Shown here piece by piece: positions 1-5,282 of a stretch of 7,481 nt of DNA. Location of the stretch: the NCBI GenBank assembly GCA_949902685.1, contig CATLDS010000021.1:1-7481 (forward strand), given 5' to 3'. Below the pieces are notes generated by a model. The model was given only the letters and a program-made list of their open reading frames with translations, ran no database searches and was not told the origin of the DNA. This DNA comes from an uncultured Christensenellaceae bacterium (GTDB taxonomy: Bacteria > Bacillota > Clostridia > Christensenellales > UBA1242). Both the position numbers and the translations under genes were made by a program. How positions within the stretch are numbered: the first letter of the stretch is position 1; the number at the start of each line of letters is the position of its first letter.

Positions 1-1
1 G

Positions 2-985
2 AATACGAGCGTAGAATATTATCATGACGTAAGAATAGTGAATAGTATATTGAATACAGATGATACAATTCATGCAATAACTGGTTCTTCATTTGATTTG
101 TTCTTATTCTATGATGATTTAACTGTCAGTGAACCAGAGAAGACTACTACATACAAGTTTATTGGTTGGTATACTGATGATACCTATATTAACCAATGGA
201 ATGGAGGAAATGTTGTACCCGAATACGATGTGACTTTGTATGCAAAATGGGAAGTCATTAATGTTGTTGAGACTAGACTAGTCAATATATACGACAATGG
301 AAAATTAATTTCATCTACAGGTCATGAAGTGGGCGAGATTTTAGTCCTGCCAAGTGATATTAAAATTTTAGATACTACTAAATTCTATACGGATGCTAAT
401 TACTCTAGAGAATGTATTTTGCCTAAACGTATGCCTAATAATGCGTTAGAGATACATATCCGCAATATCTATACTGTTACAATCATAGATGATACTTGTC
501 ATAACAATACAATTGTATTGTCCGCATATCAAGGAGAGCAGATAACTCTACCTAATTATGAAAGCATCGTTATAGATGATGGTAGCATGACACAGCGTGA
601 GACATATACTTTCGTTGGTTTTGATAGTGATATTAAAGAATTCGCTAATACCGACATTGTGATAAATGCTGTATGGAATCACGAAATTAAATATTATTAC
701 AATGTTACATTCAGTAAAGATAACAATATAGCTAGTGCTTATAAGTCAAATATAGAGTTCCCTATTGATACTATTAGAGTGTTAGAGGGAAGTACTATCA
801 ACTTATCTCAATATGTACCGAAATGGGAGTATACTACCGGAAAATTGATTAAGGTAGATTGGCACTATGATTTTGAAGGCTGGTCAACTAAGAAGGGTGG
901 TGATAATATCACCGAAATCACAGTTTCAGCTGACATGACAATATATGCTAACTGGGACGGAGTAGTAAAGACTGGTAAAGCATAA
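2..985 (+). CDS. InlB B-repeat (Flg_new/Listeria-Bacteroides repeat) surface protein, 5' end outside window
   Basis: This is the C-terminal part of a probable secreted or surface protein. The frame is open to the left edge. The GTG at 38 is not a convincing start: it has no Shine-Dalgarno site, and the residues before it (VEYYHDVRI) already look like the beginning of a repeat. About four beta-rich repeats follow. Repeat 1 carries the classic FIGWYTDDTY and TLYAKW signatures. Repeat 2 is divergent and lacks the GW motif but keeps FYTDANYS. Repeat 3 has YTFVGF and INAVW. Repeat 4 has FEGWST and TIYANW. In this family such repeats form stalk-like modules of adhesins and other cell-surface proteins in Bacillota. 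The protein ends KTGKA with no LPxTG motif or C-terminal membrane helix, so any anchor would have to be N-terminal and outside the window. The stop TAA at 983-985 is followed at once by a terminator. The repeat family call is firm; the biological role is unknown. Confidence 0.85.
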   Translation, partial: NTSVEYYHDVRIVNSILNTDDTIHAITGSSFDLFLFYDDLTVSEPEKTTTYKFIGWYTDDTYINQWNGGNVVPEYDVTLYAKWEVINVVETRLVNIYDNGKLISSTGHEVGEILVLPSDIKILDTTKFYTDANYSRECILPKRMPNNALEIHIRNIYTVTIIDDTCHNNTIVLSAYQGEQITLPNYESIVIDDGSMTQRETYTFVGFDSDIKEFANTDIVINAVWNHEIKYYYNVTFSKDNNIASAYKSNIEFPIDTIRVLEGSTINLSQYVPKWEYTTGKLIKVDWHYDFEGWSTKKGGDNITEITVSADMTIYANWDGVVKTGKA

Positions 986-988
986 TTA

Positions 989-1018
989 AAAAATATCGCA
1001 GATATGCGATATTTTTTC
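989..1018. terminator. Bidirectional intrinsic terminator between convergent genes
   Basis: Stem ATATCGCA (993-1000), loop GATA, TGCGATAT (1005-1012), extended by A/T pairs. A T-run follows on the + strand (1012-1017) and the matching A-run (988-993) gives a T-run on the - strand. It can end the surface-protein transcript from the left and the XRE-regulator transcript from the right. Confidence 0.85.
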
Positions 1019-1046
1019 TAGTATATCTTTTAATTTTAAGATAATA

Positions 1047-1877
1047 TTACTTTGCTCTTCTTCTAAAATAATCAACGACAAACAATACAACACTGATAAT
1101 TACAAGTATAGATAAAGAAAGTATGTCCCAAATATCAATTAATGGTTCGTTTATTAGAAAATGTAGCGCAATTTCTATTATGAAATAAGTGGGTATCAAT
1201 GAAGCCGTGGCTATAGCAAAGGCGAGGTGAAGTTTATTGTGAAAATACTTAAATATAAAATACATTGTCCAAATTAAAACAAGAGATATTACTGACATTA
1301 TACTACCGATCAAGAAAACTGGAATGGTTTTATCTATTAGAATGTTTAGAATTAGTAGGAAAGGAAATATGCTAATGCTAAGTATAATAAGTGAATACAA
1401 TATCCCCTTTTTGCCAAATGTAATTGTGGGAAACGTTACAAGGCATGTGAACACGATTGAACTGATAGGATATAGAGACCATGTAAATCTTTTGTTAATA
1501 GCAACATCGCATATAGTGCATACCAATATGGCTGTAATGAACAGAATAGAACAAATTATTGAAATAATATGATTGTAATTATAATATTTTTTTTTATTTT
1601 TGGTACTATCCTCTTTTAATGGTGGAGACTGAGTTTGATTTGGTATATTGTTTACTAAGAAAGTTTCCTCGCACTCACCACGCAAAATTTCATTAATAGA
1701 TACATTGAAAATTTGCGACATCTTGGGTAGAAGTTGTACATCGGGACTGGCAATTCCTCGTTCCCATTTCGATACTGCCTTGTCAGTAACATGCAATAGC
1801 TCTGCTAATTCTTTTTGAGTCATCATTTTCTTTTTTCTTAGTTCGGCTATAAAAAGTCCACTTTTAACAATATCCAT
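1047..1877 (-). CDS. XRE-family transcriptional regulator with six-helix membrane domain
   Basis: A predicted DNA-binding protein tethered to the membrane (276 aa). Residues about 8-65 form a helix-turn-helix of the HTH_3/XRE type: MTQKELAELLHVTDKAVSKWERG, with the recognition helix around TDKAVSKWE, then the usual DVQLLPKMSQIFNVSINEIL tail. A polar, lysine-rich linker (about 67-102) leads to six hydrophobic segments at roughly 103-125, 131-153, 158-181, 184-210, 215-240 and 248-271, ending in a basic RRRAK tail. I place the start at the ATG of 1877-1875 because GGAGG lies just upstream with ideal spacing; the upstream in-frame TTG (1889) overlaps that Shine-Dalgarno site and cannot be the start. 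Proteins of this architecture are common in Bacillota, but their signals and targets are mostly unknown. The gene is monocistronic by context, with its own promoter and a terminator shared with the convergent surface-protein gene. Confidence 0.85.
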   Translation of the reverse strand: MDIVKSGLFIAELRKKKMMTQKELAELLHVTDKAVSKWERGIASPDVQLLPKMSQIFNVSINEILRGECEETFLVNNIPNQTQSPPLKEDSTKNKKKYYNYNHIISIICSILFITAILVCTICDVAINKRFTWSLYPISSIVFTCLVTFPTITFGKKGILYSLIILSISIFPFLLILNILIDKTIPVFLIGSIMSVISLVLIWTMYFIFKYFHNKLHLAFAIATASLIPTYFIIEIALHFLINEPLIDIWDILSLSILVIISVVLFVVDYFRRRAK

Positions 1878-1881
1878 AATA

Positions 1882-1887
1882 TCCTCC
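1882..1887 (-). promoter_or_regulatory. Shine-Dalgarno site deciding the XRE regulator start
   Basis: Reads GGAGGA on the - strand, 4 bases upstream of the ATG at 1877. It excludes the TTG at 1889 as start. Confidence 0.8.
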
Positions 1888-1906
1888 AAGATTTTTTATT
1901 GTACTT

Positions 1907-1936
1907 ATTATAACTCCAATCAAAGTCTTTTTTCAA
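1907..1936 (-). promoter_or_regulatory. Sigma-A-like promoter of the XRE regulator, with CAATCAA direct repeats
   Basis: On the - strand: -35 TTGAAA (1936-1931), 18-base spacer, -10 TATAAT (1912-1907). The start of transcription is expected near 1900, giving a leader of about 20 bases. The heptamer CAATCAA (+ strand reading) occurs at 1917-1923 and 1934-1940, 17 bases apart, across spacer and -35; these could be operator half-sites for autoregulation, which is inference only. Between here and the ssrA terminator (about 1941-2030) I see no gene. Confidence 0.65.
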
Positions 1937-2030
1937 TCAATAATGACTGCATTTTATTCAAGTAAACCACTAGTCGAGTTAATTAAGTTCGTTTTACTAA
2001 AATTATAAACAATGTATAACTATGAAACGA

Positions 2031-2060
2031 AATAAAAAATGCACATTATTAAATGTGCAT
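2031..2060 (-). terminator. Intrinsic terminator of ssrA
   Basis: On the - strand a perfect 9-bp stem ATGCACATT / AATGTGCAT with a four-base loop (arms 2060-2052 and 2047-2039), followed by TTTTTATT. It begins 9 bases after the encoded CCA end of the tmRNA. Confidence 0.85.
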
Positions 2061-2069
2061 ATCTTTTAA

Positions 2070-2427
2070 TGGTGGAGATGATGGGAGTCGCACCCATGTC
2101 CTAATGAATTAGGCACTCATACACTACATACTTAGTCAATGACTAAATTCGCTCTATAGAACTAACATTGACACTTCTATAGAACTAGCCTAAATGTACA
2201 TTCACTCATATTAGGCAATACGAGTGAGCGTTAACCGATAATCGACGCCAGACTCTAATATATCGGTACTATTAGACTGACGGGCTACTGCAACTAGGCA
2301 GCGTAAGCCAATTTTTCAGTTTTGTTTGCGTTTATTTAATTCGTTGCAATACGAATACATGTTTTACGAGATGGCGCTCGGTATGCGTATAAATACATAA
2401 TTCACCAGTCGAAACTATTTCATCCCC
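2070..2427 (-). ncRNA. ssrA: tmRNA (transfer-messenger RNA), one-piece
   Basis: Rescues stalled ribosomes by trans-translation together with SmpB. It is 358 nt as a mature form. The 5' end GGGGAUG (2427-2421) pairs with CAUCUCC (2080-2074) to make the 7-bp acceptor stem, followed by discriminator A and an encoded CCA (2072-2070). The D-arm analogue has the typical UUCGACUGG; the first pseudoknot region has CGAG...CUCGU followed by AAAAC. The tag frame is GCA AAC AAA ... UAG at 2329-2294, giving ANKTEKLAYAA, with a second in-frame UAG two codons later. Two further pseudoknots can be drawn: stem 2224-2218/2211-2205 whose loop GCCUA (2216-2212) pairs with UAGGC (2192-2188), and stem CUAUAGAA/UUCUAUAG whose loop GUCAAUG (2172-2166) pairs with CAUUGAC (2141-2135). 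The T-loop reads UGCGACU rather than the usual UUCGANU. The promoter lies about 90 bases upstream, implying a 5' leader trimmed by RNase P. Confidence 0.97.
2294..2329 (-). other. ssrA: tmRNA proteolysis-tag reading frame (ANKTEKLAYAA)
   Basis: The resume codon is GCA at 2329-2327; eleven codons end in UAG at 2296-2294. The first two residues, AN, are shared with many bacterial tags, and the hydrophobic AYAA end fits recognition by ClpXP-type proteases. A second UAG sits two codons further on. Confidence 0.88.
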
Positions 2428-2514
2428 TAGTTTGTACCGCCTTTAGTTAATTTGTACTCGCAGATATTTAACATTTTGGCAGATACTTCCTCTTAATTAA
2501 TAAAAGGATAATAT

Positions 2515-2543
2515 ATTATATCATAGAAATTCAAATATTTCAA
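2515..2543 (-). promoter_or_regulatory. Promoter of ssrA (near-consensus, extended -10)
   Basis: On the - strand: -35 TTGAAA (2543-2538), exactly 17 bases, then TGA-TATAAT with the -10 at 2520-2515. Transcription should start near 2508, leaving about 80 nt of leader before the mature 5' end at 2427. Confidence 0.8.
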
Positions 2544-2581
2544 TATCAAAAGACAACAATTGTATTAATCGGCAAAAATAT

Positions 2582-2610
2582 TTTTATTTTTTATTACATT
2601 ATGATATAAT
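2582..2610 (+). promoter_or_regulatory. Promoter of pyruvate kinase (extended -10)
   Basis: TGA-TATAAT at 2602-2610 is a perfect extended -10. The -35 is poor (TTTTAT at 2582-2587, 17-base spacer), so the extended element probably carries recognition. The expected start near 2617 leaves a leader of about 20 bases with no room for a riboswitch. Confidence 0.7.
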
Positions 2611-2626
2611 ATTTTCATAATTACAA

Positions 2627-2633
2627 AAGGGGA
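2627..2633 (+). promoter_or_regulatory. Ribosome binding site of pyruvate kinase
   Basis: AAGGGGA, 4 bases before the ATG at 2638; it fixes the start. Confidence 0.8.
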
Positions 2634-2637
2634 AATT

Positions 2638-4047
2638 ATGAGAAAAACTAAGATAATAGGGACTATTGGGCCAGCATCAAATGAATATTCAGTCATGAAA
2701 GGTTTGGTGCAGGCAGGATTAAATGTCGTGAGAATTAATTTGTCTCATGCGAAGTTGGAGGATATGGAGAAAGTTCTAGCAAATGTGAAACGTATACGCA
2801 ATGAACTGAATGTTCCATTACCTATCATGCTAGATACCCGTGGTCCAGAGATAAGGGTAAAGACGTTTAAAGAAGGTCGAGTAAATATTAAGCGAGGGCA
2901 GACATTTGTATTCACTGGTCGCAATCTAGTTGGCGATGAAAATATAGTTAGTTTCAATGAGTCAAAGATTGTAGATTGTATTAACGTTGGAGACAAAATT
3001 TTAGCCGTTAATGGATTATTAACATTTAAAGTGACAGCAATTGAAGGAAAAGATGTCATTACTAAAGCTATGAATTCTGGTGTAATATCTAACCGTAAGA
3101 GTCTTTCAATTCCTAATGTGGAATTTTCCACTCCGTATTTGAATAAAGCAGACAAAGAGGATATCTTGTGGGGAATAAAGAATAATGTTGGATTAATTGC
3201 TGCAAGCTTTGTTAATTCTAGTGAAGATGTAAATGTTTTAAGGAAATTCATAGTTAAAAACGGCGGAGATATGAAAATTATCTCAAAGATTGAGTCTCAG
3301 TGTGGATTAAAAAATTTAGACGAGATTATAGATGCCAGTGACGCTATAATGGTCGCTCGTGGTGATTTAGGAGTGGAAGTCCCAGTAGAGAGATTGCCGG
3401 ACATACAGAAGAATATGATTAAGCATTCTATTGCACGTGGTAAACCAGTAATTACGGCGACAGAGATGCTAGAGAGTATGATTACTTCTAATCGCGCTAC
3501 ACGTGCAGAAGTGAGTGATGTGGCGAATGCTGTATATGATGGTAGCAGTGCAGTAATGCTATCAGGTGAGACAGCTGCAGGTAAATTTCCAGTCGAGGCA
3601 GTTCGCACTATGGCAAAAGTTGCCTTAGAGACTGAGAAACATATCAATTATGCTAAACGATTTAATGCTCAAAGTGTGAAATTACTAGATACTACAGATG
3701 TCATATCTCATAGTGCAGTAAATGCTAGTTTCATGCAGAACACCAAGGCGATAGTTGTATTCACTAATTCAGGGCTTAGCGCAGGCATGATTAGCCGTTT
3801 CCGTCCGGGAGTTACAGTGGTGGCTGCTACACCTGACGAGACTGTATATCGTCAACTAGAACTTCGTTGGGGTGTATTGCCAGTACTCACTAATGTTTAT
3901 AATTCTACAGATGAGATGTTTAAGATAGGACATCAAATAGTTAAAAAATTAGGATTGGTGAAGTCGGGTGACAAAATTGTGATGACCTGTGGTACTCCAA
4001 AGAAAAAGGGTGAGACTAATTTAATTAAGATAGAAGAAATTAAGTAG
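2638..4047 (+). CDS. pyk: Pyruvate kinase
   Basis: Catalyses the last step of glycolysis in the cytosol, phosphoenolpyruvate plus ADP to pyruvate plus ATP. The 469-residue length is that of the core enzyme, without the extra C-terminal PEP-utilising-like domain found in Bacillus subtilis. Active-site residues are all visible: R32, N34 and S36 in VVRINLSH, D66 and T67 in MLDTRGPEIR, K217 and E219 in ISKIES, D243 in VARGDLG, and the TATEMLESM loop. Glu71 of GPEIR is the residue type linked in the family to K+-dependent enzymes. The B domain spans roughly 71-165, and the C-terminal domain has the SGETAAGKFPVEAV segment and an alpha/beta region ending TNLIKIEEIK. The start ATG follows an ideal ribosome binding site and an extended -10 promoter. 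It is divergent from ssrA and probably co-transcribed with the TVP38-like gene 52 bases downstream, as I see no terminator between them. Codon use resembles its neighbours. Confidence 0.98.
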   Translation: MRKTKIIGTIGPASNEYSVMKGLVQAGLNVVRINLSHAKLEDMEKVLANVKRIRNELNVPLPIMLDTRGPEIRVKTFKEGRVNIKRGQTFVFTGRNLVGDENIVSFNESKIVDCINVGDKILAVNGLLTFKVTAIEGKDVITKAMNSGVISNRKSLSIPNVEFSTPYLNKADKEDILWGIKNNVGLIAASFVNSSEDVNVLRKFIVKNGGDMKIISKIESQCGLKNLDEIIDASDAIMVARGDLGVEVPVERLPDIQKNMIKHSIARGKPVITATEMLESMITSNRATRAEVSDVANAVYDGSSAVMLSGETAAGKFPVEAVRTMAKVALETEKHINYAKRFNAQSVKLLDTTDVISHSAVNASFMQNTKAIVVFTNSGLSAGMISRFRPGVTVVAATPDETVYRQLELRWGVLPVLTNVYNSTDEMFKIGHQIVKKLGLVKSGDKIVMTCGTPKKKGETNLIKIEEIK

Positions 4048-4064
4048 ATATTTTATTAGTAGTG

Positions 4065-4101
4065 ACTTAAATAGTTCGCAGATGAATATACTAATTTAAG
4101 T
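4065..4101 (+). promoter_or_regulatory. Hairpin covering the putative start of the TVP38-like gene
   Basis: ACTTAAATAGT (4065-4075) and ACTAATTTAAGT (4090-4101) pair over 11 bp with one bulged A; the loop is 14 bases. The 3' arm includes the first two bases of the GTG at 4100. No T-run follows, so it is not a standard terminator. It might limit translation, or indicate that a downstream start is used. Confidence 0.5.
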
Positions 4102-4858
4102 GAAAGAAAAACTAAAAAAATTATTTGATACAAACACTACTCATGGCAAGATAATGCGTATGGGAGTGTTTGTTTTCTTTCTTGTACTATTAATTTTGGC
4201 TTTATTTTTTGTATTGAAAATGACAGGACTTTGGGAGAAGGTCAACTCAATGGAAAAAATACGTGCGATAGTAGAGAGTGGAGGAGTATTTAGTTTCTTA
4301 ATATTTATTTTACTTCAAATTCTACAGACAACAGTGCTACAGATTCCAGCATTCTTCGTGACGGTGGCGGGTGCATTAATCTTCGGGCCATGGCAAGCAT
4401 TTTTTATGAGTTATATAGCGATAATGATAGGTAGTATCATTATGTTCTATGTGGGACGAAAAGCAGGTAGAAAATTCTTAAATTGGATAGTGGGTAAAGA
4501 GTCTGCAGAGAAGTGGATAGATAGGATGAGCAATGGTAAATATCTGTTCTTCCTTATGATGATATTTCCAATGTTTCCAGATGATATATTATGTGTGGTC
4601 GCAGGACTAACTAATATGAGTTTTTCATTTTTCTTATGGACTAATGTAATTGCTCGTGGAATAGGTGTGGCATGTACGGTGTTCTTCGGTAGCGGAGCGG
4701 TAATACCTTTTCATGGATGGGGATTGGCAGTTTGGGCAGGTTTGATTGTTGTAGTAGTAGTTCTATTCTATGTAAGTATCGTATATAAAGATAAAATTGA
4801 TGATGTATTAAATCAATTCTCACATAAGAATAAAGATAAGCATAAAAATAAAGATTAA
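4100..4858 (+). CDS. TVP38/DedA-type (VTT domain) membrane protein
   Basis: An integral membrane protein of 252 aa of the SNARE-associated/VTT domain family. Members act in lipid handling; some DedA relatives move undecaprenyl phosphate across the membrane, but the substrate of this branch is not established. The sequence shows a basic N-terminus (KEKLKKLF), a first helix at about 22-40, the VTT core with the P83...AGALIFG (90-95) half-repeat, helix 100-118 followed by GRKAGR, the second half-repeat FPMFPDDILCVVAGL (156-170), the conserved Arg186 in NVIARG, a last helix at about 208-229, and a lysine-rich cytoplasmic tail. The start is uncertain. The GTG at 4100 directly follows an in-frame stop, lacks a Shine-Dalgarno site and lies in a hairpin; Met19 (ATG 4154) or Met21 are alternatives that still keep all helices. 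It probably shares a transcript with pyruvate kinase. No clear terminator follows. Confidence 0.85.
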   Translation: MKEKLKKLFDTNTTHGKIMRMGVFVFFLVLLILALFFVLKMTGLWEKVNSMEKIRAIVESGGVFSFLIFILLQILQTTVLQIPAFFVTVAGALIFGPWQAFFMSYIAIMIGSIIMFYVGRKAGRKFLNWIVGKESAEKWIDRMSNGKYLFFLMMIFPMFPDDILCVVAGLTNMSFSFFLWTNVIARGIGVACTVFFGSGAVIPFHGWGLAVWAGLIVVVVVLFYVSIVYKDKIDDVLNQFSHKNKDKHKNKD

Positions 4859-4896
4859 GTTTCATTAAAATTTTAAACCACAAGCTTTATGAGTAT

Positions 4897-4925
4897 TTGC
4901 AATATAGTTAAAAATTTGCTACAAT
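4897..4925 (+). promoter_or_regulatory. Promoter of the zinc-ribbon gene (extended -10, very short leader)
   Basis: TTGCAA (4897-4902), exactly 17 bases, then TACAAT (4920-4925) preceded by TGC (extended -10). Transcription should begin near 4930-4932, only about 10 bases before the ATG, so the ribosome binding site would be at the very 5' end of the mRNA. Confidence 0.7.
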
Positions 4926-4931
4926 ATTTAT

Positions 4932-4937
4932 AGGTGA
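4932..4937 (+). promoter_or_regulatory. Ribosome binding site of the zinc-ribbon gene
   Basis: AGGTGA, 3 bases before the ATG at 4941, located at or next to the predicted transcription start. Confidence 0.6.
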
Positions 4938-4940
4938 AAT

Positions 4941-5240
4941 ATGGAAGAAGACAATAAATATAAATGTTCCAATTGCGGTGCGTCTGTACGTGCAGATGAG
5001 AGATGTTGCTCATACTGTGATAGCAATAATAAGTACTATAAAAGTGTTAAATTGGATAATAATGAAATAGATGATGATAATGAAGATAATGATGAGGTTG
5101 ATTTTCCAGATGTAATAGGTGTTCTATTTAGTGGTATGATGATAGGTTCAGCTATAAAAAGATTGGGTAGAACAATTATGCGCCCATTTTCTATTGGTAA
5201 GAATAGACCTCCACGACCACCTAAACGCCATGATAGGTAA
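4941..5240 (+). CDS. Small zinc-ribbon protein with acidic linker and basic tail
   Basis: A 99-aa protein I cannot assign to a named function. Residues 9-26 form a zinc ribbon with two CxxC knuckles, C9-x2-C12 (CSNCGA) and C23-x2-C26 (CSYC); C22 is an extra cysteine. Residues about 38-57 are strongly acidic (DDDNEDNDEVD). A short glycine-rich hydrophobic patch follows (VIGVLFSGMMIGSAI, about 58-72), too short or marginal for a sure membrane helix. The tail is basic and proline-rich (NRPPRPPKRHDR). Such small N-terminal zinc ribbons are frequent in Bacillota hypothetical proteins and often mediate protein or nucleic-acid contacts. The gene has its own promoter, a good ribosome binding site and a terminator right after the stop, so it is very likely real and monocistronic. 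Confidence 0.8.
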   Translation: MEEDNKYKCSNCGASVRADERCCSYCDSNNKYYKSVKLDNNEIDDDNEDNDEVDFPDVIGVLFSGMMIGSAIKRLGRTIMRPFSIGKNRPPRPPKRHDR

Positions 5241-5252
5241 TATTGATTATAC

Positions 5253-5280
5253 AAAAAATACCGTTATTACGGTATTTTTA
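5253..5280. terminator. Bidirectional intrinsic terminator between convergent genes
   Basis: AAAAATACCGT (5254-5264), loop TATT, ACGGTATTTTT (5269-5279): a perfect 11-bp stem with a T-run on each strand. It lies between the stop of the zinc-ribbon gene and the stop of the repeat-protein gene, only 3 bases beyond the latter's stop codon. Confidence 0.88.
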
Positions 5281-5282
5281 TT

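Noticed and set aside
38..40. GTG as the start of the InlB-repeat gene
   Set aside because: No ribosome binding site; the same frame is open to the window edge and already reads like a repeat beginning.
1324..1572. 82-codon + strand frame opposite the XRE regulator
   Set aside because: It is antisense to the membrane helices, has no ribosome binding site and no family resemblance.
1988..2031. Inverted repeat TTCGTTT ... AAACGAA near the ssrA terminator
   Set aside because: Only 7 bp over a 30-base loop in AT-rich DNA; not distinguishable from chance.
2427..2474. 15-codon - strand frame (ATG 2474 to TAG 2427) in the ssrA leader, its stop overlapping the first base of mature tmRNA
   Set aside because: The AGGA motif is too far from the ATG, the frame is tiny, and tmRNA leaders are trimmed; most likely chance.
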